Positions 1 through 8,747 of a DNA stretch of 64,000 nt are shown here, in pieces. A program made the position numbers and the translations under genes. Each line of letters starts with the position of its first letter. Within the stretch, counting starts at the first letter, position 1. This DNA comes from an uncultured Colwellia sp. (GTDB lineage: Bacteria > Pseudomonadota > Gammaproteobacteria > Enterobacterales > Alteromonadaceae). The stretch covers positions 23,169 through 87,168 of the forward strand of contig CAJXUN010000014.1 of the NCBI GenBank assembly GCA_913061475.1, given 5' to 3'. The notes beneath the pieces were generated by a model, which worked only from the letters and a program-made list of their open reading frames with translations, had not been told where the DNA came from and did no database searches.

Positions 1-12
1 AAAAGGTACTGG

Positions 13-387
13 TTAAAAGGCATTTTTAAGCCAAGTAATTTCTGGGTTATTAATATCGCCTTGCATGGCGATAACATCGAATCGGCAAGGGGTATTATAT
101 TCATTTAATCCTGATTGTTGCAGATAAAATGCTGCACATTGCTTAATTTTTTGCTGTTTTTTAACTGAAACTGCAGATACAGCGCCACCGAAGTGTGTAT
201 TTTTGCGATATTTCACTTCAACAAACACCCAAACGTCATTTTCAGTCATGATTAAATCAATTTCGCCACGGCGGTTGTGAAAATTACATGTCTGTAATAC
301 TAAACCTTGTTGAGTTAAATAGCGGGCAGCTAGTTGCTCACTGTTTTTGCCCGTGGTAACGGTGTTGTCTTTTTTAGTCCATGGCAA
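13..387 (-). CDS. yraN: YraN family protein (UPF0102), endonuclease-like
   Basis: This 124-residue protein has the usual length and layout of the YraN/UPF0102 family. The family has a restriction-endonuclease-like fold and no firmly assigned role. The signature is visible: a GEIDLI motif near residue 41, then VFVEVKYR, which supplies the D...E-x-K type metal site. It starts inside the end of lpoA (14 nt overlap on the minus strand), so the two are probably translated together. The lpoA-yraN order is conserved in gammaproteobacteria and supports the call. The biochemical function stays unknown. Confidence 0.93.
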   Translation of the reverse strand: MPWTKKDNTVTTGKNSEQLAARYLTQQGLVLQTCNFHNRRGEIDLIMTENDVWVFVEVKYRKNTHFGGAVSAVSVKKQQKIKQCAAFYLQQSGLNEYNTPCRFDVIAMQGDINNPEITWLKNAF

Positions 388-2239
388 TTTCTTGTACCTT
401 GCTACGACTATACTTACCCCAAATTAAACTACGCTTCAAAATATTGTCACTGCTAAGTTGCAATATGCCAGTTTGACCATAATGACGAACATAAGTTTTA
501 TTTTGCATGGCAGAAATTTTGTCCACAAGGGCTAGGCTATCAAAGCCCATGGCAAATATGGTTTGTAAACTATCACTGCGGTTAGGCCAAAGTTTTTTTG
601 CTTGTGCAACTAAAGCTTTATTCTGTTGCTTACTCTTTAATTGCCACGGCATTTCGGTAAAGATTAAGCCAGATAAATCACGGTTATCACTTTCATCACT
701 TTTTGTACTGTGGCTGCGTGAACTTGCATATACTGGGATGATGTCGGCAAACGGACTAATATTAACATCAATATAGGGTTTCAATAGTTTGGTCTCTAAT
801 GGCAAGCCCACTACGTAGATCATATCAATATCGCGACGGTTGCGTAATTCACTCTTAATGGAGTACTTAATTCGGTTGTTAAGCTCTTTTGTTCGTTGTT
901 GGCTTAAATCAACGCCAAGGCTTGCTTTAAGTTGGTTTTGCATTTTGGCGTCATTATTGAAAAAGACCGTTTCAGGTGCTTTGCCTGTTATATGTTGCCA
1001 TTGTTGACTGAATGTTTGGGCAATACGACGACTAGCGTTGTCTTGATGACTTAAAATAATAGGGTACTGATAATGTTGGCGACTAAGGGTTGTCGCTGCT
1101 TGAATTGCTTCGTCTTCTGGTCGCATCGATAACGCAACCTGTTGCGGCATTAAGCTTCTGGTGGCTGGAAGGTTCAGCAGTAATGTTGGTAAGGTTATTT
1201 CTGTTTGGGCTAAATAACTTTCAACATTTTCTTTTAGTAATGGACCAATAACATAGTCGATATTGAGTTCGGTTAGTGTTGCGTTTAACGTGGTCATATC
1301 GAGTGTGGCTGAATCGATAAAATGCAAGGTTTTACCGCTGTTGATATTGTACGCAGCAAGTATACCTTGCTGAGCTACTTTACCTGCTCGTTCTTGTTTG
1401 CCCGAAAGTGGAATGATAACCGCTATATTGTCATATGAACTGGCTAATGTGGCTGTATCTTGACTTAAATTATTCGTGATATACTGCGCAGGATGGGTGA
1501 CAAATTCTCGTTGCCACTGGCTTAAATAGCGTTTAAACCTTGTATCGTCATCGCCAAATTTATTAGCAAATTTCAGCAGCTTACTCCAACCGTTAATTTT
1601 TGGTGGCGACATTTTTAATAGCTGTTGATGTTGCCAAGGTGATAACTGGCAAAGTTGTTGCCAAATAGCCTCAATGTCACTGTCTGTTGCCATGGTGTTT
1701 TGGGCGAATGCTCGTAAATTTGCATCTAGTGCTGCAATCGGTAAGTTTCGTTGGCTTTGTACACTTGCTAAAGTTTGATAGTAGTCCACCCCATGAGCGA
1801 GTTGCGCTTTTTCTATCATGTTATTAGCATTTTCAAGCGCTTGATATGCTTGTTGATGTTTTTCTAAGGCTAATAAACTTTTCGCTTCAATAATAGCTAT
1901 GTGATATTGCTGTTGTGGTGATTGCGTTAACACCGCGAGTTGTTTCGCTAACCAGTTTGCTTTATTTGGGCTAGTTTCTGTTAAATATAACTCACTGGCG
2001 GTTAATAGCGATGTAATAGCTTCATCATTATTTTGTAATTTCGCTTGGGCAACAAGTTGCTCTGCCGTTAACACTGTTTCAAGCGCTTGGGTAACTTCAG
2101 CTTTTTCTACTGGTGACTTTGTTGCTTTACTTCGCTCAGTTGTTGAGCAACTAGCTAAAATAGCCACTGCAGCAAACGCACATAAGCCACTTTTATGAGA
2201 TGAAAACCATTTAGTGAGTGTCAAAGTTAATAAATCCAT
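374..2239 (-). CDS. lpoA: LpoA/LppC, penicillin-binding protein activator lipoprotein
   Basis: LpoA is an outer-membrane lipoprotein that reaches into the periplasm and activates the peptidoglycan synthase PBP1A. The start is followed by a hydrophobic signal and a lipobox ending LASC, with Cys31 as the lipidated residue. Residues of about 45-250 look helical and TPR-like. Residues of about 270-610 form a periplasmic-binding-protein-like domain starting at IAVIIPLSGKQERAG, the family hallmark. The 621-residue length is normal. It is divergent from rsmI, with 62 bp between the two starts, the standard arrangement. Identification rests on architecture and synteny. Confidence 0.93.
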   Translation of the reverse strand: MDLLTLTLTKWFSSHKSGLCAFAAVAILASCSTTERSKATKSPVEKAEVTQALETVLTAEQLVAQAKLQNNDEAITSLLTASELYLTETSPNKANWLAKQLAVLTQSPQQQYHIAIIEAKSLLALEKHQQAYQALENANNMIEKAQLAHGVDYYQTLASVQSQRNLPIAALDANLRAFAQNTMATDSDIEAIWQQLCQLSPWQHQQLLKMSPPKINGWSKLLKFANKFGDDDTRFKRYLSQWQREFVTHPAQYITNNLSQDTATLASSYDNIAVIIPLSGKQERAGKVAQQGILAAYNINSGKTLHFIDSATLDMTTLNATLTELNIDYVIGPLLKENVESYLAQTEITLPTLLLNLPATRSLMPQQVALSMRPEDEAIQAATTLSRQHYQYPIILSHQDNASRRIAQTFSQQWQHITGKAPETVFFNNDAKMQNQLKASLGVDLSQQRTKELNNRIKYSIKSELRNRRDIDMIYVVGLPLETKLLKPYIDVNISPFADIIPVYASSRSHSTKSDESDNRDLSGLIFTEMPWQLKSKQQNKALVAQAKKLWPNRSDSLQTIFAMGFDSLALVDKISAMQNKTYVRHYGQTGILQLSSDNILKRSLIWGKYSRSKVQEIAMD

Positions 2240-2301
2240 ACTTTTTAATAGTGCTTTATAATAAACTTCATCCTCTTCAGTCTCAACACAAGTATTTTAT
2301 A

Positions 2302-3153
2302 ATGTCGGATTCTCAAATTCAGCCTAGCACCTTGTACATTGTTGCTACCCCTATCGGTAACTTGGGTGATATTAGTCAACGGGCGCGGGACATACTCGAG
2401 CAAGTGGATATTATTGCCTGTGAAGATACGCGACATACTCAACGTTTGTTATCCGCATTTGCCATTAAAAATAAAACCATGTCGATGCATGATCATAACG
2501 AGCGTCAACGCCAAGAACAAATTGCTACCTTGTTAAAAGAAGGTAAAAGCATTGCCCTCGTATCGGATGCCGGTACACCTTTGATCAGTGACCCTGGGTT
2601 TCATTTAGTACGCCACTGTCGTCAGCAAGGGCTTAACGTTTCGCCAATTCCAGGCGCTTGTGCTGCTATCGCTGCACTTTCTGTTGCCGGTTTACCGACG
2701 GATCGTTTTACTTTTGAAGGTTTCTTACCGTCAAAATCAGGTGCTAGGCAAGCTACGTTAACTGAACTGGCTAATGAATCACGCACGTTAGTATTTTATG
2801 ATGCGCCGCGCCGTGCTATTGATACGGTTGAAGATATTGTTAAAACTTTGGGGGGGGAGCGTTACGTGGTAATGGCACGTGAATTAACTAAAACCTTCGA
2901 AACTATTCATTCTGACACAGCGGATAATTTATTAACCTTTTTGCAGGCCGATCCTAACCAGTTAAAAGGTGAAATGGTACTTATTATTGAAGGAAAAAAA
3001 GTTGATCCTAATGATATTCCTGCACATGTCATAGCCACCTTGAAACTACTATTGACTGAAATGAAACCTAAAAGAGCGTGTGCTATAGCCGCTGAAATTC
3101 ATGGCGTGAAGAAAAACGCGCTCTATGATTACGCACTTGCCATGAAAGAATAA
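2302..3153 (+). CDS. rsmI: 16S rRNA 2'-O-methyltransferase RsmI
   Basis: RsmI uses S-adenosylmethionine to 2'-O-methylate C1402 of 16S rRNA. The protein has the tetrapyrrole-methylase fold signature: TLYIVATPIGNLGDI at the N-terminus, then CEDTRHTQRLL and SDAGTPLISDPG. The ORF track starts upstream at 2218, but family proteins begin right before the TPIGNLGD block, so I take the ATG at 2302 (MSDSQIQPS), giving 283 residues. An uninterrupted run of eight G lies inside the gene near 2850-2857. It converges with the GST gene, with 2 bp between the stop codons. Confidence 0.95.
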   Translation: MSDSQIQPSTLYIVATPIGNLGDISQRARDILEQVDIIACEDTRHTQRLLSAFAIKNKTMSMHDHNERQRQEQIATLLKEGKSIALVSDAGTPLISDPGFHLVRHCRQQGLNVSPIPGACAAIAALSVAGLPTDRFTFEGFLPSKSGARQATLTELANESRTLVFYDAPRRAIDTVEDIVKTLGGERYVVMARELTKTFETIHSDTADNLLTFLQADPNQLKGEMVLIIEGKKVDPNDIPAHVIATLKLLLTEMKPKRACAIAAEIHGVKKNALYDYALAMKE

Positions 3154-3155
3154 TC

Positions 3156-3809
3156 CTAGGTTATCGCTACCGGATTTATGGTGTAACTACTAATTTCGTT
3201 ACCAATATCTTTTATTGCCATAAAGCTTTTTCTACTTTTCAGTCGCTGTAAATAAGCTAACGTTTGTTGCGGATATTGCTTTGAAAATCCCAATAACTCA
3301 CCTAAAAAAAGTGCATAACCGATACTAATGTCGGCAATAGTGAATCTATTGTCGACTAAGTAGTAGTTGTTTTCTAAATGTAAATTTAAGCGCTTTAACC
3401 GTGCTAAGTACCAAATAGCGTAGTCTTTAACAACTTGTGGTTGTTGACGTGCCGGTTGTTCAAATTGGCTATAACGCAAAACTAAGGTTTGTGGAAATGT
3501 CAGAGTAGCATCACTGCTAAATAACCAATTCAAATAAGCTCCATATTCTGAGTGAGTTGAAGGTATGCTTAAATCATGGTTGAGATAGCGCTCCGCAAGG
3601 TATAGCAACATAGCGCTAGACTCAGTTAACGCAGTCTCACCATCTTTAAGGAAAGGTACCGTGCCTAAAGGGTTAATGGCTAAATACGATTTTTCTAAAA
3701 AACGCGGTGGAAAGGGCAATGAGTGTAGCTTATATTCAAGCTGCATTTCTTCCAACGCCCATAAGACGCGCAGTGAACGGGTGTTATGACAATGCCAGAG
3801 TTCAATCAT
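3156..3809 (-). CDS. Glutathione S-transferase family protein
   Basis: The protein (217 residues) has a thioredoxin-like N-terminal half, MIELWHCHNTRSLRVLWALEE, with the NPLGTVPFLKDGE and TESSAMLLYLAERY segments that bind the glutathione gamma-glutamyl group. An all-helical C-terminal half includes the N-capping-box region FTIADISIGYAL. This is the layout of cytosolic GSTs, which conjugate or reduce electrophiles with glutathione. The substrate cannot be told from sequence. The ribosome-binding site is weak. It ends 2 bp from the rsmI stop on the opposite strand. Confidence 0.88.
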   Translation of the reverse strand: MIELWHCHNTRSLRVLWALEEMQLEYKLHSLPFPPRFLEKSYLAINPLGTVPFLKDGETALTESSAMLLYLAERYLNHDLSIPSTHSEYGAYLNWLFSSDATLTFPQTLVLRYSQFEQPARQQPQVVKDYAIWYLARLKRLNLHLENNYYLVDNRFTIADISIGYALFLGELLGFSKQYPQQTLAYLQRLKSRKSFMAIKDIGNEISSYTINPVAIT

Positions 3810-3897
3810 AAATAAGCTCGATTTTATTTTTTGAAAATACTATATCAGCAGACACCTAGCAGCGATATTTAATTTAGATCTTCTCGGAAAATTAGGG

Positions 3898-3903
3898 TAG
3901 AAT
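3898..3903 (+). promoter_or_regulatory. Probable -10 box of the rnpB promoter
   Basis: A TAGAAT hexamer lies about 8 nt before the likely 5' end of the RNase P RNA, followed by a GC-rich stretch (GCGCGCC) resembling a stringent discriminator. No good -35 box is visible, so the call rests on position. Confidence 0.5.
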
Positions 3904-3910
3904 GCGCGCC

Positions 3911-4342
3911 GAGTTGACGAGACAATCGCTGCTTTATCGTTGTGCTACTTATTTTTAATAAGTGGTAGACAGATAGGGGGGAGGAAAGTCCGGGCTCCAA
4001 TGAACAGGGTGCCAGGTAACGCCTGGGGGGCGCGAGCCCACGACAAGTGCAGCAGAGAGAAGACCGCCGATGGTTACTTTTTCGAAAGTTTCACAGGTAA
4101 GGCTGAAAGGGTGCGGTAAGAGCGCACCGGATTGCTGGTAACAGTAATTGCAGGGTAAACTCCACCCGGAGCAAGACCAAATAGGGTTTCATGACTACGT
4201 TAACGCAAGTTTTCATAGTATAAGCGTGGTTCGCGTGGAAACCGGGTAGGTTGCTTGAGCTATAGAGCGATTTATAGCCTAGACGAATGATTGTCACTTT
4301 TCGCAAGAAGAGATACAAAACCCGGCTTATGCGTCATCTCAC
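3911..4342 (+). ncRNA. rnpB: RNase P RNA, bacterial class A (M1 RNA)
   Basis: RNase P RNA is the catalytic subunit that trims the 5' leader of pre-tRNAs. The conserved core blocks are present in order: GAGGAAAGTCCGGGCTCC, CAGGGTGCCAGGTAACGCC, CCACGACAAGTGCA, AGAGAAGACCGCCGATGG, GGTGAAAGGGTGCGGTAAGAGCG-type sequence, AAACTCCACCCGGAGCAAG, CCAAATAGGG and AACCCGGCTTAT. Ends were set by comparison with the remembered E. coli M1 layout and are good to a few bases. The minus-strand ORF at 4091-4318 is only its complement. Confidence 0.97.
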
Positions 4343-4350
4343 TAATTTTA

Positions 4351-4397
4351 GATGCCGCTTGATTATCTAATAGGTAGTTAAGCGGCTTTCTAAAATC
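4351..4397 (+). repeat. Imperfect palindromic repeat downstream of rnpB (copy 1)
   Basis: The arms TTTTAGATGCCGCTT and AAGCGGCTTTCTAAAA pair with few mismatches around an 18-nt centre containing TTATCTAATA. It could act as the rnpB terminator. A related sequence sits at 11723-11758 (TTATCTAATA, then TTAAGCGGTTTTCTAAAA), so it is probably a dispersed element. Confidence 0.55.
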
Positions 4398-4774
4398 CTG
4401 TCATATTATTCGTTATATGCAAAATATGGTACACGGATAGGTGTATGTCCTTTAATTTACCACCTTCATGTTTAAATAACTTTCTCCATCCTTCAACCTT
4501 GCTAAAACGCAAACAAAAGTAATGCTTGCTTGGTGGTCTTTTGCAATATTTAACACCTAAAAAAGCCGCTTCTGAATTATCGTTTGGCTCTACTACACAT
4601 CATATATTGTAACATTTTTCATCGAATATCCCCGTAAAAACGTAACGTTACAAACTTGACTGAAAATTAAGTGCTCAGACATAAATGCCGATGTGTAACT
4701 TTAGGTGAAACAGACTTTGTTTCGACAACTGAACATGTTATTTGAAAATACGACTAGCTAAACACTTATGATGA
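4398..4774. other. Intergenic, no gene recognised
   Basis: About 380 bp between the rnpB hairpin and the uspE-like stop. The minus strand has an open frame from about 4600 to 4391 (around 60 codons, basic and aromatic-rich) with no ATG and a stop immediately upstream. It could be a gene remnant, but I recognise nothing in it. Confidence 0.5.
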
Positions 4775-5713
4775 CTATTCAACCGGAGAAATAAAGCCCT
4801 CAGGTTTCAGCGTTAATACGGAGCATGATACTTCACTTAAAATTGACTCTGCAGTATTACCGATAAAATAACCAGGAATACCCGTGCGGCAAACAGTACC
4901 CATAACAATTAGGTCAATATCGTTTTCTTTAACATATTGTGGTATTTTTTCTTGCGCTGATCCTTCCAAAAGTTTAGTGATTGGTGGTTTTTGAATAAAT
5001 AATGTTTTTGCGATAATTTTATCCATATGTTTTTCTCGGTCTTGTTGTTTTTTCATCACAATTTCAAGGCGCTCAATTTCAGAGCTATAACCCCAACCCT
5101 TCAAGTAATCGTCACCAGGAAGTTGCCATGCGTGTATAATATGTAATTCAGCATTCTCTAGCTCTGCCAAATTAGCTGCACGATTCAGAATGCTCTCGTT
5201 AAGCTTATGTCCTGCCGCTGTTGGCGCGTAAACGTCGATAGCGGCTACTATACGCTTTATAGGTTTGTCATCATTTGCACCAATAGTTAATACCGGACAC
5301 GGACACTTCCTCATTAAATGCACTGTGGTACTGCCAAAAAATCTTTTTCTAGCATGGCTATTGGCCTTCGCTGCCAATATAACCAGATCGTAGTTTTCTT
5401 GCTGTACTTTTTTAATGACCTCGATGAAGGGTAAACCAATAGCATTAAATGCATCAACAGAAGGGAAGTCATCTTGAAACGACACAACAGACTTACTCAA
5501 TGAAGCTTGCTGTTCTTGAAATAGGTTAGCCATCAGCTCTTGTGGTGGTAAAAGAGTGATCCATGCTAATTGCTCTTTAGGAAGCTCTTCAGCAACGCTA
5601 AAAAATGTCACATGCGATTGTTGCTCTTTAGCTATTCTGACTGATTGAGCAACAACAGAAGCTTGAATTGCATTTGCGGGTGTTACGACTAATATTTTTT
5701 TGAAGTAAACCAT
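4775..5713 (-). CDS. Tandem universal stress protein, UspE-like
   Basis: Two Usp domains are fused in 312 residues (about 1-145 and 155-305), as in UspE. The first ends in CPCPVLTIG. The second carries DLIVMGTVCRTGIP followed by GNTAESIL, which is the UspE-type closing segment. Usp proteins are cytoplasmic and bind nucleotide or lipid-type ligands during stress. The start has a good AGGAAA ribosome-binding site. About 140 bp upstream lies a copy of the composite NhaR-site sequence found between nhaR and the nhaA remnant, so NhaR control is plausible. Usp proteins commonly neighbour SulP transporters, as here. Confidence 0.88.
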   Translation of the reverse strand: MVYFKKILVVTPANAIQASVVAQSVRIAKEQQSHVTFFSVAEELPKEQLAWITLLPPQELMANLFQEQQASLSKSVVSFQDDFPSVDAFNAIGLPFIEVIKKVQQENYDLVILAAKANSHARKRFFGSTTVHLMRKCPCPVLTIGANDDKPIKRIVAAIDVYAPTAAGHKLNESILNRAANLAELENAELHIIHAWQLPGDDYLKGWGYSSEIERLEIVMKKQQDREKHMDKIIAKTLFIQKPPITKLLEGSAQEKIPQYVKENDIDLIVMGTVCRTGIPGYFIGNTAESILSEVSCSVLTLKPEGFISPVE

Positions 5714-6202
5714 TATTATTTCCTATTAATTAAAAACGATTTGATGCAATTCCTACTGCCTCTACAAAGACAAAAGTGTGAATAAGAAATAGATATTTCA
5801 TCAAAAAAATTTGCATTTAAATCATGAAATGAAGTTATACCGAACCTAAATTGACAATAAAAGTCGTATATAGCTTTCTAATCGTCAGCTTTAAGTTGAT
5901 AAGGGGGCTTGTGAGGTGCAATAAATTAAGTTCTCACGATATTGGGCTTTATGTGCCGAACAACGCCAGGGAAATTTATTATTGAGTTCGTTAATGGAAT
6001 ATAAAACTGCAGATGGTTAAAGGTAAGCAATTATAAATTTGGGATTAGCGTTGTGATATGAAATTATACTTAAGGCCTACTTGCCTAAATTATTGGCTGA
6101 ACGCAGTCGGCTAACATAACAAAAAGTGCATGAAAGCCAACTTATAGAGATTTATTTGATTGTTTTCAAAGCTATTTCACAAGCTGTTTTTTCAAGGTAA
6201 GT
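5714..6202. other. 489-bp intergenic region with NhaR-like site
   Basis: It holds the leader and probable promoter of the uspE-like gene, including the composite site annotated separately. From about 5905 to 6202 I see no open frame with a ribosome-binding site and no repeat. Confidence 0.6.
5854..5902 (-). promoter_or_regulatory. Second copy of NhaR-type composite site, upstream of uspE-like gene
   Basis: On the plus strand ACAATAAAAGTCGTATATA (5854-5872) is followed by a half-palindrome AGCTTTAAGTTGATAA centred on 5892. The same 19-mer and palindrome occur in reverse orientation at 9702-9752. The distance from the end of the 19-mer to the palindrome centre is 20 nt in both copies. In each case the order is palindrome, 19-mer, then the downstream gene (uspE-like here, nhaA remnant there). 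Here the left arm is degraded (GTCAGCTT instead of ATCAACTT). Confidence 0.7.
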
Positions 6203-6646
6203 CTACAGTGTTTTTTTTCCTAGTAAGTAATAAGTAATGCCTAGGGCTAAGACAACAAAACCAACGGCAAATATATGCATAGGTATAACTTCATTGAAGT
6301 CGATAATGATAATTTTTCTTGCCATGGCCATTAAGGCTGTTGCAACAACGAGCTTTAAAGGAATTACATCTGTTCGTAAATACAAAACGATATTTTGAAA
6401 TATTTCTATTGCAATTAAAACGGCTAAAAACGCGGCAAATGTTTTGAAAATATCTGATAGCATTAACAGCATAAATGGCGGCTCTAAGAGCTGTCGATAG
6501 AATACATAAATAACATCAGCCACTCCCCAAAAGATAACTGCTACCATGAGCACCGCTAATATTCGTATGGCGATTTTTATAGCTTTATGTAAAAAAGAAA
6601 TCAAAGGGTCATTGTGTTGTGATGGTAGTTCATCATGTTGATTCAT
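6203..6646 (-). CDS. PsiE-family membrane protein
   Basis: The 147-residue protein has four hydrophobic segments (about 24-48, 63-85, 95-112, 120-142) and the family-like stretch IEIFQNIVLYLRTDVIPLKL followed by MARKIIIID. This fits the phosphate-starvation-inducible PsiE family of inner-membrane proteins, whose function is not established. A good AAGGA ribosome-binding site precedes the ATG. It lies between the uspE-like and bicA-like genes on the same strand, but gaps of 489 and 279 bp suggest separate promoters. Confidence 0.8.
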   Translation of the reverse strand: MNQHDELPSQHNDPLISFLHKAIKIAIRILAVLMVAVIFWGVADVIYVFYRQLLEPPFMLLMLSDIFKTFAAFLAVLIAIEIFQNIVLYLRTDVIPLKLVVATALMAMARKIIIIDFNEVIPMHIFAVGFVVLALGITYYLLGKKTL

Positions 6647-6925
6647 TTAAGTCCTTAAGGTATGCGTAGTTAATGTTATATAATGGCAAATATGAATAGA
6701 TTTCAGTAATGTTAGATTTCAAATGCTTGATTAGCAATATTCCCCCACAACTGGCAAACACTAGACACATGTAATTTTTATGAGCACTTATGCTCTTTGA
6801 TAGCTGTTCGTCTCCTGCAATTATTAGAATGAATCACGGCTTTAAACTCAGCTGATGTTTGCTAGCTGATTATTCACCTAGCCCTGATGTTATTATCTAT
6901 AAATGCGCCGAGCCACTGTGCCGTA

Positions 6926-8575
6926 TTACTTTGCTAAAACGTAATCAAGCGCTGCTTGCAGGGCTTCTTCTCTTGATGCGTAATTTTTATCATTGGCTAA
7001 TGAAGCTAAAATACTGAACTTTTCTAATTGTTGTCGAGTTTTGGTATTTGGGCATAATAATAACACTTCACAATCGGCATCGAGTGCATCTTTTATCGCA
7101 TTTTCTAATGCAAGACCTACGGTAACATCGAGCATAGGAACATCAGTTAAATCTAAAATCATCACTTGATAATCACAAATACTAGTGTGCTGGCGTGAAA
7201 TTGCTTTTGAGACGCTAAAAATCATTGGGCCAGACAAGTAGAAAAATAAAACTTTGCCATTTGCTTGGTCTAATATGGCTCGTTCACTGTCAGTCAGAGG
7301 AACATCATTTTCATCGGCGTCACTAATGGCTTTAACTTTACGTGCCTGCTCGCGGCTAAGTTGCTCAATGATGATGATATTAGAAATAAACACCCCCAAA
7401 CCAACCGCAACAATTAAGTCAACAAAGACAGTAAGCAGCATAACGCCATACATGATGACCATACCTTGAACACTGACTTTGTGAGCGCGCTGTATAAAAC
7501 TCCAATCTAAAATGTTAAAGCCAACGTAGACCGCTATACCTGCTAATACTGCCATTGGAATGGGCTCTGTTAGCCCACCCGCAACCAATACGACTAGTGC
7601 AAGAACAAGTGCACGTACAATACCTGAAACCGGTGACCTTGCTCCGACTTGTATATTTGTCACGGTTCCCATGGTGGCACCAGCGCCCGGTAAAGCGCCA
7701 AAAAATCCAGAAATCATATTCGCAATACCCTGACCACGTAACTCTTTATCTGAGTCATGCTCTTTACGTGTTAGGGAATCGCCAATAACAGCGGTGAGTA
7801 AGGTGTCTATACAACCCAGTGTACCCAGTACTAATGCGTCAATGACCATAGTAGTAAACATTTCAGTGTTAAAATGGGGTATGACTAAAGAGGGCAGCCC
7901 TGCGGGAATCTCTCCGATACGACGTATGCTGTCAGTATCAAATAAAATGACGGATAATAATGTTATTGCGACTAATGCAACTAATTGCGCAGGAACATAT
8001 TTACGATATTGTTTCGGGAAATAAAATAGTACGGCTAAAGTGAGTAAACCTAAAAATAACTCACCAAGCTCTACATTTGCTAGGATACTTGGCAGTTCTG
8101 ATAATGTTCCCACAACGCCTCCCGGTGGCGCTGAGTGTCCCAATAACGGAGATAATTGTAATATAATTAGAATAACGCCAATACCAGACATAAAGCCTGA
8201 AATGACACTATATGGCATTAGCGTGATATATTTTCCTAGTTTGAGTGTACCTAACACTATTTGAAAGGCGCCTGCCATTATCACTACAGTAAATGACATT
8301 GCCATGCCCGTTTCGGGGTATTTTGCCATCATGCTGGTTAATATAGCCGTCATAATCACGGTCATTGGGCCGGTTGGTTCTGAGATCAGGGTGGTTGAGC
8401 CGCCAAATATTGCGGCAAAAAAGCCAACCATGATTGCGCCCCAAAGACCCGCTTCAGCACCAGCGCCAGATGCAACACCAAAAGCAAGCGCTAAGGGTAA
8501 TGAAATAATAGCGGTGGTAACACCGCCAAAGATATCACCTTTTAAATTAATATTTTCAAAACGATTTAAAAACAT
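6926..8575 (-). CDS. SulP-family anion transporter, BicA-like Na+/HCO3- symporter
   Basis: This 549-residue inner-membrane protein has the SulP core (10 or more hydrophobic segments, residues of about 10-405) and a C-terminal cytoplasmic STAS domain (about 435-545). It matches my memory of cyanobacterial BicA closely: KGDIFGGVTTAI, ALAFGVASGAGAEAGLWGA, LISEPTGPMTVIMTA, LGCIDTLLTAV and GAGATMGTV. BicA takes up bicarbonate with sodium, so that substrate is more likely than sulfate. The neighbouring nhaR and former nhaA genes also point to sodium physiology. The start has no strong ribosome-binding site. Substrate assignment is inference; the family call is secure. Confidence 0.85.
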   Translation of the reverse strand: MFLNRFENINLKGDIFGGVTTAIISLPLALAFGVASGAGAEAGLWGAIMVGFFAAIFGGSTTLISEPTGPMTVIMTAILTSMMAKYPETGMAMSFTVVIMAGAFQIVLGTLKLGKYITLMPYSVISGFMSGIGVILIILQLSPLLGHSAPPGGVVGTLSELPSILANVELGELFLGLLTLAVLFYFPKQYRKYVPAQLVALVAITLLSVILFDTDSIRRIGEIPAGLPSLVIPHFNTEMFTTMVIDALVLGTLGCIDTLLTAVIGDSLTRKEHDSDKELRGQGIANMISGFFGALPGAGATMGTVTNIQVGARSPVSGIVRALVLALVVLVAGGLTEPIPMAVLAGIAVYVGFNILDWSFIQRAHKVSVQGMVIMYGVMLLTVFVDLIVAVGLGVFISNIIIIEQLSREQARKVKAISDADENDVPLTDSERAILDQANGKVLFFYLSGPMIFSVSKAISRQHTSICDYQVMILDLTDVPMLDVTVGLALENAIKDALDADCEVLLLCPNTKTRQQLEKFSILASLANDKNYASREEALQAALDYVLAK

Positions 8576-8747
8576 AAATTAAACCAGCCAGCAAAAAAAG
8601 TAGCGCAATGTTAACAAATGTTTTCTTAAAAGAGTACATCCATAGCGTTAAGTAAGTGAGGTTTACCTTTTTTAAACTATATCATTACAAGGCAAGAAGT
8701 TTTTTCTGCATATAAATATTCGAGCATTGCAGATCTAGGGCTTACAT

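Noticed and set aside
4091-4318. ORF-track protein on the minus strand
   Set aside because: It is the complement of the RNase P RNA.
4391-4600. Minus-strand open frame of about 60 codons
   Set aside because: No start codon or ribosome-binding site, and no recognisable family; noted in the intergenic entry only.
6926-8575. Sulfate permease
   Set aside because: SulP family is right, but motifs match BicA better and no sulfate assimilation genes are near.
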